Positions 37,630 to 45,957 of a DNA stretch of 47,494 bases are shown here, piece by piece. Numbering within the stretch: position 1 is the stretch's first letter; the number at the start of each line of letters is the position of its first letter. The notes beneath the pieces were generated by a model that saw only the letters and a program-made list of their open reading frames with translations, had not been told where the DNA came from and searched no databases. The position numbers were made by a program, and so were the translations under genes. The stretch comes from Paracoccaceae bacterium. Its GTDB lineage: Bacteria > Pseudomonadota > Alphaproteobacteria > Rhodobacterales > Rhodobacteraceae. The DNA is taken from the NCBI GenBank assembly GCA_019090795.1, contig JAHRVG010000108.1:1-47494 (forward strand), read 5' to 3'.

Positions 37630-39020
37630 ATTTCTGTTGAAATTGGCGGTTCTTCCAAAAGGCTGGAAATGGTCCTCAGCGCTCGCTCAAAATCTTTTTC
37701 AGAATAAGTTGCTCCAATAGAAATGCGAACCGCGTTAGGGGCCTTACCATCTGACAAGGCAAATTCATCTGCCGCAAACAGCAGCACCCCATTTTGTTCG
37801 CAGGCCCGAAGAAACGAAGACCCTCGCCAGCCTAAGGGCAGTTGAAGCCATAAAAACGGCACTTCTTTACGCCAGCGCAAATCCCACCGCCCCAGTATGT
37901 TCACTGCGATTTGGATTCGGTGGCGGTTGAATTCGACAATCCGTAATCGCGTTGTATCCGCAGCGTTATTAGCGATAACGCGAGTTGCCAGATCAATCAG
38001 CGGTTGGGCCATGCCGTAACAGCCTGATTGTATGATCGCCCGCGCAACGCTGCCTTGGTCGGGTGGGGTGACAAGAAAGCCAAAGCGGATGCCCGAAGCA
38101 AAGGATTTGGACAGTGATGACGCGTGCCAAACCCGCGACTTGGCAATTTGGCGCATGCTTGGGATGTCGCTAGCGAAGGTGCCGTAGGCATCATCGTCTA
38201 TGATTTTGAGATCATATTTTTCAGCGATTTCGGCTATTTGCACGCGACGCTCCAGCGAGGTGGTCCCCGTTGTTGGGTTATGCACATTTGTGGAGGTCAG
38301 CAGTACTTGTGGTGCATGGAGGCGGCAGGTTTTTTCAAGCTTGTCGGGCAGCATTCCATTTTCATCGCGTTCAACCGAGATGGTGTTCGCCCGTAACAAA
38401 CGGGGGGCATGGCGCATACCTGGAAAAACCAGTTCGTCAGTAACAACAACAGGTGAGGGGCCCTTTAGAATCGCCTGCAAGGCCACAAGAACCGAGTTTT
38501 GAGTACCATAACTCAACGCAACGTCGTCAGGTGTTGCCACTATGTCAGTGTAGCCCAGCCAGTCACAGACGGCCTTTCGAGCGGGCAAATCGCTGTCGAT
38601 TCCGGGATAAAGGATATATTTGGGTTCAGGTCTCTTTGCAAGCTGCGCAAACGCTTCTTGAATGGCGAAATCCTGCCCCAGTGAAGGGTTCTTGCTACCG
38701 CGCAAATCAATGCTTCCACTGACATCTTCTACCATCAATAGCGAAGAAACCTGTTTTTGCGGATTTGGTGTTGCGGGATTGGCGACAAATGTTCCGCGCC
38801 CGACAGCTGCCTCCAATATGCCCTCGTCGGTTGCCTTGCGATAGGCGCGTGCCACGGTCCCCGGCGTAATCTGTAGTGACCACGCCAATTCACGTACGGG
38901 CGGCAGGCGGTCACCTGACTTTAGAATGCTTTCAGAAATAGCATCGCGAAGGGCGTAGTGCAGCGCGAGGTACTTTGGCCCGTCGAAACTGGAGATGTCC
39001 GGTTGCCAATTTGTACCCAT
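37626..39020 (-). CDS. MocR-type (GntR/aminotransferase) regulator
   Basis: A 464-aa regulator with an N-terminal GntR winged-helix domain (about residues 15-80; SGDRLPPVRELAWSLQITPG, TVARAYRKATDEGIL) joined by a linker to a class I aminotransferase-fold domain. The PLP lysine lies in SSLSKSFASGIRFGF. Such proteins usually sense PLP plus an amino compound and do not catalyse. It is divergent from a DUF1127 gene, and the 93 bp between them is rich in TTGTAT repeats, so it probably controls that gene and itself. The ribosome site before its ATG is weak. Confidence 0.9.
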   Translation of the reverse strand: MGTNWQPDISSFDGPKYLALHYALRDAISESILKSGDRLPPVRELAWSLQITPGTVARAYRKATDEGILEAAVGRGTFVANPATPNPQKQVSSLLMVEDVSGSIDLRGSKNPSLGQDFAIQEAFAQLAKRPEPKYILYPGIDSDLPARKAVCDWLGYTDIVATPDDVALSYGTQNSVLVALQAILKGPSPVVVTDELVFPGMRHAPRLLRANTISVERDENGMLPDKLEKTCRLHAPQVLLTSTNVHNPTTGTTSLERRVQIAEIAEKYDLKIIDDDAYGTFASDIPSMRQIAKSRVWHASSLSKSFASGIRFGFLVTPPDQGSVARAIIQSGCYGMAQPLIDLATRVIANNAADTTRLRIVEFNRHRIQIAVNILGRWDLRWRKEVPFLWLQLPLGWRGSSFLRACEQNGVLLFAADEFALSDGKAPNAVRISIGATYSEKDFERALRTISSLLEEPPISTEI

Positions 39021-39043
39021 TACAATTATTCTCTGGATTGCAT

Positions 39044-39097
39044 TGTATAGCCTTTGTATCCCTCACTGTATCTACTGATTTACAATGTATCAATACA
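39044..39097. promoter_or_regulatory. Phased TTGTAT repeats between the MocR gene and DUF1127 gene
   Basis: TGTAT occurs at 39044, 39055, 39067 and 39086, and the inverted form ATACA at 39093. The first three are 11 and 12 bp apart, about one helical turn, so all would face the same side of the DNA. Direct repeats of this kind are typical of MocR-type regulators. Binding by the neighbouring MocR protein is inferred. Confidence 0.5.
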
Positions 39098-39113
39098 AAA
39101 AAGAAGGCGTGAG

Positions 39114-39347
39114 ATGACATATCCCAAATCAAACCATATCGCGCTAGCAGAATACTTCTGTTCGCGCGAGACCATTCCCCTGCTGTCAGTTCTGGCACTG
39201 AAACTGGCGTATCAAACAACGATCTGGAGTGTGCGTTCTAAAACCCGCAAGGAATTGGGCAAAATGGATAGCTATCGTCTGGCAGATGTCGGAATGACAG
39301 CTAAGGAAGCGTTTTCAGAAAGCCGCAAGCCATTTTGGCGCGCATAG
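39114..39347 (+). CDS. DUF1127 family small protein
   Basis: A 77-aa protein whose C-terminal half is the DUF1127 (YjiS-like) motif: an LGKMDSYRLADVGMTAKEAF segment followed by the tail KPFWRA common in Rhodobacterales. Small DUF1127 proteins in relatives have been tied to RNA turnover and to phosphate and stress physiology. The start is the ATG with GAAGG upstream; a longer frame back to 39054 lies in the promoter region. It is divergent from a MocR gene, which is its likely regulator. Confidence 0.82.
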   Translation: MTYPKSNHIALAEYFCSRETIPLLSVLALKLAYQTTIWSVRSKTRKELGKMDSYRLADVGMTAKEAFSESRKPFWRA

Positions 39348-39385
39348 GATTGGCTACTTCCTGAGCCAATGCTCGAAAGGGCAAA

Positions 39386-39418
39386 GGTCGAGGCCGCTTT
39401 TTACCGGCAGCCTCGACC
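39386..39418. terminator. Convergent hairpin between DUF1127 and prs
   Basis: GGTCGAGGC at 39386-39394 pairs perfectly with GCCTCGACC at 39410-39418. Read on the prs strand it is followed by a T/C-rich stretch (TTTGCCCTTT), so it probably ends prs transcripts and may also stop the opposing DUF1127 transcript. Confidence 0.6.
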
Positions 39419-39437
39419 CAACGAGAATCGCCAAATA

Positions 39438-40451
39438 TTAAAAGTTATTGTAATATCCGTCGTAAATCGGGCCAAGCGAATCTTCGTCAAACAAAGATGA
39501 CACCGATGTCCCGTTCGCAATATTCATGATTGCCTGTGCCAGCACAGGGGCCATGGGTACGACGCGAACTTTTTCGTGCGCGATCACAGCAGGGGTAGGT
39601 TCAATCGAGTCGGTGATCACCAGTTGCTTCATGCTGGATTTTGAAATCCGATCCAGCGCCGGACCAGACAACACACCGTGAGTGATATAGGAATATACCT
39701 CCTTGGCCCCTGCCTCGATCAGGGTATCTGCTGCTTTGCAAAGGGTTCCAGCTGTATCCACGATATCGTCTACAATAATACATTTGCGATTCGTTACATC
39801 GCCAATCACTGTCATTTCAGCAATTTCACCGGGGGCATTGCGGCGTTTGTCAACAATCGCGAGGTCTGCGTCAATCCGCTTGGCCAGCTCACGCGCACGG
39901 CCAACGCCGCCCACGTCTGGCGACACGATCATGACTTTGCTCGAGTCACCGAAATTATGTTTAACATCCAGTGCGAAAACCGGAGCGGCATAAAGGTTGT
40001 CCACTGGAATATCGAAGAAGCCCTGTATCTGTGTCGCATGCAGATCAAGGGTCAGAACCCGTTCAATACCCGCCTCAGCAATCAGATTGGCCACCAGCTT
40101 GGCTGAAATCGGTGTGCGGGCCTTGGTGCGGCGGTCTTGGCGGGCATACCCGAAATAGGGGATCACCGCAGTGATGCGTGCTGCCGATGACCGGCGTAAA
40201 GCATCTGCCATGATTAACAATTCCATCAGGTTGTCATTGGCCGGATTGGATGTGCTCTGGATGATGAACATATCCTCGCCGCGCACGTTCTCGAATACTT
40301 CGACAAAAATTTCCTGATCGTTGAACCGTTCGATCCGCGCCGAAACCGGCTTGATGGATTTGCCGCGATGCATTGACATGCGTCGAGCAATGGCCTCTGC
40401 AAGTGTCTTGTTGGCATTACCCGCAATAAGCTTCGGCTCGATGGTGTTCAT
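39438..40451 (-). CDS. prs: Ribose-phosphate pyrophosphokinase (PRPP synthetase)
   Basis: Makes PRPP from ribose 5-phosphate and ATP for nucleotide, histidine and tryptophan synthesis (337 aa). Flexible-loop region [20 protein letters not shown], a metal/ATP segment [14 protein letters not shown], and the PRPP-binding loop [12 protein letters not shown] are all present. The frame is open to 40526, but the ATG at 40451 with GGGAAG upstream matches the family start. The neighbouring hairpin probably ends its transcript. Confidence 0.96.
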   Translation of the reverse strand: MNTIEPKLIAGNANKTLAEAIARRMSMHRGKSIKPVSARIERFNDQEIFVEVFENVRGEDMFIIQSTSNPANDNLMELLIMADALRRSSAARITAVIPYFGYARQDRRTKARTPISAKLVANLIAEAGIERVLTLDLHATQIQGFFDIPVDNLYAAPVFALDVKHNFGDSSKVMIVSPDVGGVGRARELAKRIDADLAIVDKRRNAPGEIAEMTVIGDVTNRKCIIVDDIVDTAGTLCKAADTLIEAGAKEVYSYITHGVLSGPALDRISKSSMKQLVITDSIEPTPAVIAHEKVRVVPMAPVLAQAIMNIANGTSVSSLFDEDSLGPIYDGYYNNF

Positions 40452-40587
40452 AGCAGCTTCCCGGTTTTTGTCGTCACGCCAGCAGTCGCGACCGTTTTGT
40501 GATGGCAACGCCATATCAAAGACCAACGGTTTTGCCTAGACAATTTGGGGCCTGCAGCACAAAATGCCGAAAAAACTGGGGGCCAAA

Positions 40588-41184
40588 TTGGCACACATTG
40601 ACTATTTCATGATTCCACTGTCGACCTTTGCCTATCTTGCGGGTGATAGGCTGGAAAAAGTTGCAGCACAACACGGCGCGACGATCACCTACAAACCTTT
40701 CGATTTGATGAAGGTGTTTGAGGAAACCGGCACTCCGGTGCACGCCAAACGCCATCCCTTCCGTCAGGCCTATCGCCTACAAGAGCTGCATCGGATTTCC
40801 AAACGCAACGGGTTGCCGATCAATGTTAAACCGGCCTATTGGCCCGCTAACCCGGTGCCCAGCAGTTGTGCGATCATCGCTGCCCAAAATGCCGGTGGTG
40901 GTGATTTGGGTGGGTTAGTGCAGGCGCTATTGCGGGCTTGTTTCGCCGAGGAAAAGGACATTGCCTCTGACAGTGTGATTGAGGAATGTCTGGAGGCCAA
41001 TGGCTTTAGCGCAGGTTTGGCCCATTCTGGCATGTTGTCAGGCGTCGAAACCTATGGTGCAAACACCGAAGAAGCCATGAAACGCGGCGTTTTCGGGTCG
41101 CCTTTCTATATTGTGGATGATGAAATGTTTTGGGGGCAGGATCGTTTGGAATACCTCTCCGAATATCTGGCCGAGCGTAACTAA
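40588..41184 (+). CDS. DsbA-family/2-hydroxychromene-2-carboxylate isomerase-like protein
   Basis: Kappa-class glutathione-transferase fold (about 198 aa) of the HCCA isomerase group. The N-terminus AHIDYFMIPLSTFAYLAG has a Ser in the position of the DsbA CxxC, and a C-terminal cis-Pro-type segment VFGSPFYIVDDEMFWGQDRL is conserved. Members isomerise hydroxychromene carboxylates in naphthalene breakdown, but many are general glutathione-linked enzymes, so the substrate is uncertain. I choose the TTG at 40588 (GGGGG six bases upstream, standard N-terminus); the ATG at 40564 is the alternative. It overlaps the next gene by one base. Confidence 0.83.
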   Translation: MAHIDYFMIPLSTFAYLAGDRLEKVAAQHGATITYKPFDLMKVFEETGTPVHAKRHPFRQAYRLQELHRISKRNGLPINVKPAYWPANPVPSSCAIIAAQNAGGGDLGGLVQALLRACFAEEKDIASDSVIEECLEANGFSAGLAHSGMLSGVETYGANTEEAMKRGVFGSPFYIVDDEMFWGQDRLEYLSEYLAERN

Positions 41185-41996
41185 TGCCTGATTTTAAGCT
41201 GGGGGAAATCTCCTATTTTTGGCGGGAAGCGGGCACGGGCTCGGTTCCCGCCCATTTCATTCACTGCTCTTTGGCCTCTAGTCGGGCCTGGGGGGCTACC
41301 ATGGCGGAATTCGATAGTGTTCTGAGCATAAGTGCCATTGATTTGCCGGGTCACGGCCGCACTGACATGCCGCTTGAGGATGTCGATATTCAGGAGCAAG
41401 CGCTTCAGGCCTCGATTGCGGTGATCGAGCGGGGGGACAAGCCGGTGCATTTGCTGGGCCATTCCTTTGGCGGTGCCGTTGCCCTGCGAATTGCGTCGGA
41501 GCGGCCAGATCTGGTTCGTTCAGTTGCCATGGTTGAGCCTATATTCTTTGCGGTCCTCGATGATGCGGGTCATCCGGCCTTTGAGGATGTAAAGCGCACT
41601 GAGGGTCCAATTCAGGCCTTGCTGGACAAGGGAGAGAACCGGGCTGCGGCCAAGTTGTTTCTCGACCGCTGGGGCACGGGTGGCGAGTGGGATTCCATGA
41701 GCGAAGAGCGTAAACAAATCATGATCAGCCGGATTTGGTTTGTCACCCGTAGCAGAGCCAGCGTGATGGAGCGCAATGATGCCCGCATGCATTTGCAAGA
41801 TATGTACGGGATTAAGGCGCCGACGTTGCTCATGCGCGGAGGAATCAGCCCGGAGTCGATCAAACATGTGAACGACACTCTGTGCGCCGCGATTCCCAAT
41901 GCACGACAGGTGGTCATCAAGGGTGCGGGGCACATGTTGCCGCTGACCCATAGCGTCGAGTTCTTTGCATTGCTCAGGGAGTTCTGGCAGCTTTAA
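41184..41996 (+). CDS. Alpha/beta hydrolase
   Basis: Serine hydrolase of the alpha/beta fold (270 aa). Oxyanion region AHFIHCSLASSRAW, nucleophile elbow LLGHSFGGAVA near residue 95, and catalytic His in GAGHMLPLTH near the C-terminus. No signal peptide, so cytosolic. The substrate is not evident. Translation is coupled to the isomerase-like gene (TAATG overlap), suggesting a shared pathway. Its stop overlaps the mipZ stop on the other strand (TTAA). Confidence 0.88.
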   Translation: MPDFKLGEISYFWREAGTGSVPAHFIHCSLASSRAWGATMAEFDSVLSISAIDLPGHGRTDMPLEDVDIQEQALQASIAVIERGDKPVHLLGHSFGGAVALRIASERPDLVRSVAMVEPIFFAVLDDAGHPAFEDVKRTEGPIQALLDKGENRAAAKLFLDRWGTGGEWDSMSEERKQIMISRIWFVTRSRASVMERNDARMHLQDMYGIKAPTLLMRGGISPESIKHVNDTLCAAIPNARQVVIKGAGHMLPLTHSVEFFALLREFWQL

Positions 41997-42802
41997 AAAT
42001 CGACGGTAACGCCCGGCAGTTTCAGTTCCATAACCAGATCCCGCACTTCCTGACGCGCGGCGATGTTCGAGATATTTAGCGAGCCGCCGCCCACGTCTTT
42101 GATATCAAGCAAGGTCAGCCCGTGCGGGAAAAGTTCGCGAAACACCACGCGGTCGCTGAAACCGGGCGCGATACGAAAACCGATGCGCCGTGACAGGTCA
42201 TTCAGTGCCGCGCCCACCTTGCGTTTGTTGTGCATGTTCTGTGCGCCGACGCGGTTACGGGTGACAATCCATTCAATCGGGGTCGCGCCGGTCTCGGCAC
42301 GGGCTTTGCGTGCATCCCAAACCATTTCCGAATAAACCGACGGTCCGGTGACTTGATTGGTCTCGGGGTCAATATGGGCCAGCAGGTCAAAATCGATAAA
42401 ACTGTCGTTCATCGGCGTCACGAGTGTGTCCGCCATCGCATGTGCCAGTTCCGATAACTGGCTGTGCGCCCCCGGGCAATCTATGACGATGAAATCACTG
42501 TCTTCGTCGAGCTGCAAAATCGCTTGCTGAAAGGCTTGCAGCTTGGCCTCGTCACCCTCAGCCAGCCCCATTTCAGCGGCGCTTTGCATGATGCCTTTGC
42601 TTGGCATTGGCAGGGGGGTGCCGTTCTTGCGGATGTATTCGGCCCGATTCTCGATATAGCGGTTGAGGGTCTGCTGGCGCAGGTCCAGATCAAGCGCACC
42701 AACCTTGAAACCACAGCGCAGCAGGGCGGTTAGAACGTGCATGGCAGTGGTGGATTTACCCGACCCGCCCTTTTCGTTTCCGAAAACGATGATATATGCC
42801 AT
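41993..42802 (-). CDS. mipZ: Division-plane positioning ATPase MipZ
   Basis: ParA/MinD-like ATPase (269 aa) that forms a gradient from the poles and inhibits FtsZ away from midcell; specific to alphaproteobacteria. The deviant Walker A FGNEKGGSGKSTTAMH is at residues 7-22, the A' motif ALDLDLRQQTL near 36, and VIDCPGAHSQLSELAH is the Walker B strand. These phrases are characteristic of MipZ and differ from chromosomal ParA. GAGGAC precedes the ATG. The 198-bp divergent region to the MerT-like gene holds two inverted repeats. Confidence 0.94.
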   Translation of the reverse strand: MAYIIVFGNEKGGSGKSTTAMHVLTALLRCGFKVGALDLDLRQQTLNRYIENRAEYIRKNGTPLPMPSKGIMQSAAEMGLAEGDEAKLQAFQQAILQLDEDSDFIVIDCPGAHSQLSELAHAMADTLVTPMNDSFIDFDLLAHIDPETNQVTGPSVYSEMVWDARKARAETGATPIEWIVTRNRVGAQNMHNKRKVGAALNDLSRRIGFRIAPGFSDRVVFRELFPHGLTLLDIKDVGGGSLNISNIAARQEVRDLVMELKLPGVTVDF

Positions 42803-42875
42803 TGCTGTCCTCGGTCTTTGTTCTTGCTCGACGGCTTACCCTACTATGGGTGATCCAGAATCCGAATACAATATT

Positions 42876-42892
42876 GTTTCCAAAATGGAAAC
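42876..42892. promoter_or_regulatory. Inverted repeat GTTTCCA-AAA-TGGAAAC upstream of the MerT-like gene
   Basis: A perfect 17-bp palindrome with 7-bp arms and an AAA centre, in the divergent region between mipZ and the MerT-like gene. Its size fits a dimeric repressor site. No regulator gene is adjacent, so the binding protein is unknown. Confidence 0.5.
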
Positions 42893-42901
42893 GTTCACCT
42901 G

Positions 42902-42915
42902 TCACAAAAATGTGA
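42902..42915. promoter_or_regulatory. Second A-centred inverted repeat TCACA-AAAA-TGTGA
   Basis: A 5-bp-arm palindrome with an AAAA centre whose midpoint is about 24-25 bp (more than two helical turns) from the midpoint of the palindrome at 42876-42892. The half-sites are in the opposite order to a Crp site, so it is not a normal Crp/FNR box. Confidence 0.4.
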
Positions 42916-43000
42916 GACTATGATTCGCGACTTATCTGTAGCAGATTGTGGAAATGGGGTAAGCTAGTGCTGAAACTTTGCTACATTCGGGGGGGAGAGC

Positions 43001-43327
43001 ATGGTGGATATCTTACCAAAGTCTGGATTGGCCGGATCTGCGGCTGCATTCTTTGCAGGCATATGTTGTGTTTTACCTATCGGTTTGATGCTGCTGGGTC
43101 TGGGTGGCAGCTGGCTTGCAGTGTTTGGCAAGGTTGCAGCGATTAGCCCCTATGTGGCGGCTGTGTCGGTTCTGCTGCTGAGCGCTGGCTGGCTTATTGC
43201 TGTGCGCAACAATGCCGACACCCGAACGCGGTTGATACTGGTTGTCAGCACGGCTTTGACCGTTACAGGGATTTTTTTAATCCTGAAGGAAGCGGCGATC
43301 AACGACTATTTGATTAGCTTGATGTGA
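43001..43327 (+). CDS. MerT-like small membrane protein
   Basis: A 108-aa protein with three predicted membrane helices (about residues 10-32, 40-65, 77-97). The first contains a vicinal cysteine pair in AGICCVLPIGLMLLGLGG, as in MerT mercuric transporters, and the general layout matches MerT. A G-rich GGGGGGAGAG site precedes the ATG. There is no merR, merP or merA nearby, and the partner gene seven bases downstream encodes a Cys-rich GDCCVxC protein. It may import or sense a soft metal such as Hg(II); function is inferred from the Cys pair and topology. Confidence 0.78.
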   Translation: MVDILPKSGLAGSAAAFFAGICCVLPIGLMLLGLGGSWLAVFGKVAAISPYVAAVSVLLLSAGWLIAVRNNADTRTRLILVVSTALTVTGIFLILKEAAINDYLISLM

Positions 43328-43334
43328 GGGTAAA

Positions 43335-43544
43335 ATGGCTAAAGTTAATTTGAATTCAACCATCACGTGCCCAGAATGCGGGCATTCCAAAACCGAAGTA
43401 ATGCCAACAGACGCCTGCCAATGGTTTTACGAGTGTAGCAATTGCCGCAAGGTTTTGCGCCCTTTAGAGGGCGACTGCTGCGTCTATTGTTCTTACGGCA
43501 CTGTACCTTGCCCGCCTATCCAGCAGGGCGCGAGTTGTTGCTGA
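43335..43544 (+). CDS. GDCCVxC domain-containing protein, cysteine form of a (seleno)protein family
   Basis: A tiny Cys-rich protein (69 aa). It has a zinc-ribbon-like pair CPEC...CSNC, then the family motif GDCCVYCSYGTVPCPPIQ, and a CC tail. Related proteins in other bacteria carry selenocysteine in the GDCC motif; here all positions are TGT or TGC codons, so this is the Cys form. It starts seven bases after the MerT-like stop with a GAGGG site, so the two are co-translated. A metal-binding or reductive role beside the membrane protein is likely but unproven. Confidence 0.85.
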   Translation: MAKVNLNSTITCPECGHSKTEVMPTDACQWFYECSNCRKVLRPLEGDCCVYCSYGTVPCPPIQQGASCC

Positions 43545-43551
43545 AATGCAA

Positions 43552-43578
43552 AACGCCGCCCCAATCTGGAACGGCGTT
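43552..43578 (-). terminator. Terminator of the ribosomal block (after rpmE)
   Basis: AACGCCG at 43552-43558 pairs with CGGCGTT at 43572-43578. Read leftward it is followed by TTTTGCATTT, a reasonable intrinsic terminator 26 bp after the rpmE stop. It may also help end the rightward GDCCVxC transcript. Confidence 0.75.
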
Positions 43579-43603
43579 CTGAAAGCTTGGATCAGGTATC
43601 TGC

Positions 43604-43825
43604 TTAGAAGCCCAGACCTTCGTATTTCTTTTTGAACTTGGAAACACGGCCACCGGTATCCATCAGGCGCGAGTTACCGCCGGTCCATGCCGGGTGTGCG
43701 GATGGGTCGATGTCCAGTACCAGCGTGTCACCCTCTGCACCATAGGTGGAGCGTGTTTGATAGGAGGAACCATCGGTCAGTTGCACTGTGATGGTGTGAT
43801 AATCGGGGTGTAGTTCTTTTTTCAT
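43604..43825 (-). CDS. rpmE: 50S ribosomal protein L31
   Basis: Large-subunit ribosomal protein (73 aa), recognised by [19 protein letters not shown] and [18 protein letters not shown]. There are no cysteines, so this is the non-zinc (C-minus) form. An AGGAGAG site precedes the ATG. Last gene of the leftward ribosomal block, 74 bp after rplS, and followed by a terminator. Confidence 0.96.
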   Translation of the reverse strand: MKKELHPDYHTITVQLTDGSSYQTRSTYGAEGDTLVLDIDPSAHPAWTGGNSRLMDTGGRVSKFKKKYEGLGF

Positions 43826-43899
43826 GTCTTCTCTCCTGAATGCGAGACTGATCTGGCAGCAACCTTGATCGGGTGCCAGTCGCCCTGCGGGAATGGTGC

Positions 43900-44277
43900 C
43901 TATGCGTCGCTTTGTGGACGGTAGTTTGTTTTCTCTGCGATACGGGCAGATTTACCACGGCGCGAACGCAGGTAGTACAGTTTGGCGCGACGAACACGGC
44001 CACGGCGTACTACAGTGATGCTGTCGATGTTGGTGGAATGCAGCGGGAACACACGCTCCACACCTTCACCAAAGGAAATCTTGCGCACGGTGAATGCGCC
44101 AGCAATGCCGGAACCACCGTTACGGGCGATGCAAACGCCCTCATAGTTTTGCACACGAGAGCGGGTACCCTCTACGATTTTATAGCCAACGCGAACAGTG
44201 TCGCCTGCTTTAAAGTCGGGAATGTCTTTGCCAATGTTGGCTACTTGCTCAGCGTCAAGCTGTTCAATAATGTTCAT
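43900..44277 (-). CDS. rplS: 50S ribosomal protein L19
   Basis: Large-subunit protein at the 30S-50S interface (125 aa). Family phrases include [44 protein letters not shown] and [33 protein letters not shown] precedes the ATG. It follows trmD by 48 bp in the common order rpsP-rimM-trmD-rplS. Confidence 0.97.
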   Translation of the reverse strand: MNIIEQLDAEQVANIGKDIPDFKAGDTVRVGYKIVEGTRSRVQNYEGVCIARNGGSGIAGAFTVRKISFGEGVERVFPLHSTNIDSITVVRRGRVRRAKLYYLRSRRGKSARIAEKTNYRPQSDA

Positions 44278-44325
44278 CTTCTCATCCTTTTGCCCGCTGT
44301 TGTTCAGCGAAGTTCATTGCGGCCC

Positions 44326-45180
44326 TCATTGCTCTTGGTCTTCAATCGGATCCCTACTTTCGTAAGCCCGCCAGAGGTCAGGACGTCTTTCCTTAGTTAA
44401 AGCCTTTGATCGGTCGGATCGCCATTTGGCGACATTCGCGTGATGGCCGGACAGAAGAACTTCCGGTATCTTGCGGCCCCTCCAATCTGCGGGCTTTGTG
44501 TACTGGGGATGCTCTAGCAAACCGTCCGAAAATGATTCGTCCCGTGCTGACTCAGCGTTCCCAAGCACGCGCGGTATAAGCCGAACCGTGGCATCAATCA
44601 AGGCCTGCGCTGCAATCTCTCCGCCGGTGAGGATAAAGTCGCCCAATGACACCTCAACAACGTTATATTCCTCCAAAACACGCTCATCTACGCCTTCAAA
44701 ACGGCCACACAGCAGTGTGACACCTTTTGCTGTCGCCAGACGCTGGGCGATGCCCTGATTGAAAGGTTTGCCGCGCGGCGAAAGGTAGATCACAGGCCAT
44801 TCATTTGCATCCATTGGCGTGCCCTCGCGGGCCGATTCGAACGCCGCGCCCACCACGTCAGCCTTTAGAACCATGCCAGCACCACCCCCCGCAGGCGGGT
44901 AATCAACATCACGGTGTTTGCCGGTTCCGAACTCGCGCAAGTCGATGGTTTCCAACGCCCACAGCCCGTCTTTCAGGGCTTTGCCAAGCAGGGATTGTCC
45001 CAGCACTCCGGGGAAAGCATCGGGGAACAGGGTGATAATCTTCGCCTTCCAAGCGCCTGCCAGTTCCGGCGTTTCGCTGAGCAACTCGCGCGGTTTGCGC
45101 GAGGCGTTGATCGCCAAGCGCCCGTGGCTGCGGGTTTGGTCACGCGATTTCATGCCTTTGGAACGGGGTTCATTCGGCAT
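44326..45180 (-). CDS. trmD: tRNA (guanine-N1)-methyltransferase
   Basis: SPOUT-class methyltransferase that makes m1G37 in tRNA to prevent frameshifting (284 aa). The catalytic core begins near residue 45 with [18 protein letters not shown]; the knot region shows [24 protein letters not shown] and [11 protein letters not shown]. About 40 extra N-terminal residues rich in Arg/Ser resemble the extension I recall in Rhodobacterales TrmD. The ATG at 45180 with AAGGA upstream inside rimM is preferred over the GTG at 45198. It overlaps the end of rimM by 11 bases. Confidence 0.93.
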   Translation of the reverse strand: MPNEPRSKGMKSRDQTRSHGRLAINASRKPRELLSETPELAGAWKAKIITLFPDAFPGVLGQSLLGKALKDGLWALETIDLREFGTGKHRDVDYPPAGGGAGMVLKADVVGAAFESAREGTPMDANEWPVIYLSPRGKPFNQGIAQRLATAKGVTLLCGRFEGVDERVLEEYNVVEVSLGDFILTGGEIAAQALIDATVRLIPRVLGNAESARDESFSDGLLEHPQYTKPADWRGRKIPEVLLSGHHANVAKWRSDRSKALTKERRPDLWRAYESRDPIEDQEQ

Positions 45181-45709
45181 CGAGTTCGTCCTTGTCACCG
45201 GGCATCAACCCATGCGGCAAATCCACAATTACGCGCCGCGCTTGTAGGTCCACGGTAGGCACCACATCCAATGTGAATGGAATCAAAATGCCGCCTTTAA
45301 GGTTCGGCCCTGTGACTTCTAGCAGGTCGCTGGCCCCGTGGTTCAGGACTGCCTTGATACGGCCAATAATCGCCCCGCCAGTGTCCACAACGTTCATGCC
45401 GTTCAGATCGGAATGGTAAAACTCGTCGTCAGGCAGCGAGGGCAGCACATCGCGCGACACAAACAGACGCACACCTTTCAGGGCATCCGCCTGATCTTTG
45501 TAACGCACATCTTTGATCCGTGCGGCAAAGCCGGTTTTCACCGGGCGTGACAACTTCAACTCGAAACTCTGGCTGCCATCCTCGTTTGACAAGGGACCGT
45601 AGCTGGCAATATCGCTGGGTTCGGCGCAAAATGACTTAAGGCGGACTTCGCCTTTGACGCCGAAGGAACCCATGATGGCCCCTACACAAATTTTGGTGCT
45701 TTTTGCCAT
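45170..45709 (-). CDS. rimM: 16S rRNA processing protein RimM
   Basis: Ribosome maturation factor for 30S heads, binding S19 (179 aa). The N-terminal beta-barrel has [21 protein letters not shown], and the PRC-barrel C-terminal domain has [12 protein letters not shown] and [24 protein letters not shown]. The ATG at 45709 is preceded by GAGG, which lies inside the last codons of the upstream BluB-like fragment. Its end overlaps the start of trmD by 11 bases, so translation of the two is coupled. Confidence 0.95.
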   Translation of the reverse strand: MAKSTKICVGAIMGSFGVKGEVRLKSFCAEPSDIASYGPLSNEDGSQSFELKLSRPVKTGFAARIKDVRYKDQADALKGVRLFVSRDVLPSLPDDEFYHSDLNGMNVVDTGGAIIGRIKAVLNHGASDLLEVTGPNLKGGILIPFTLDVVPTVDLQARRVIVDLPHGLMPGDKDELDAE

Positions 45710-45711
45710 TG

Positions 45712-45939
45712 TTAGACCTCGATCCAACGCGCCAATTCGGCGTTGCGTTCTGTGGCGGATTTTACCCGCACATTCGGCCACGGCTCTGACAAGCCCACCG
45801 ACGGGTCGAGCGTAAAAGCCTCAAGGCAGGATTGTAAATGATCCGAATCCATCGGATTTGGTTTGAAGTGGCGCACATCGCGGCGCCACTTCTGTAGGTC
45901 ATGAAATTGCGACCGGAATTCTGGCGAAAATTGTTGCAT
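45712..45939 (-). pseudogene. Truncated BluB/nitroreductase-like fragment between rpsP and rimM
   Basis: An open frame of 75 aa resembling only the N-terminus of BluB-type nitroreductases (5,6-dimethylbenzimidazole synthase): FRSQFHDLQKWRRDVRHFKP and [15 protein letters not shown]. BluB is normally about 200 residues or more; here everything after the first third is gone and a stop follows. It has its own GGAGA-like ribosome site, and its last codons carry the ribosome site of rimM, so it may be kept as a translational coupler. It cannot be a complete flavin enzyme. A conserved small protein is an alternative reading. Confidence 0.62.
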
Positions 45940-45957
45940 GATCTCCGGTCCCGGTTC

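Noticed and set aside
42902-42915. Crp/FNR site upstream of the MerT-like gene
   Set aside because: The half-sites are in reverse order (TCACA then TGTGA) and only 4 bp apart.
43335-43544. Selenocysteine in the GDCCVxC protein
   Set aside because: All motif positions are TGT or TGC codons, and the only stop is the TGA at the natural end.
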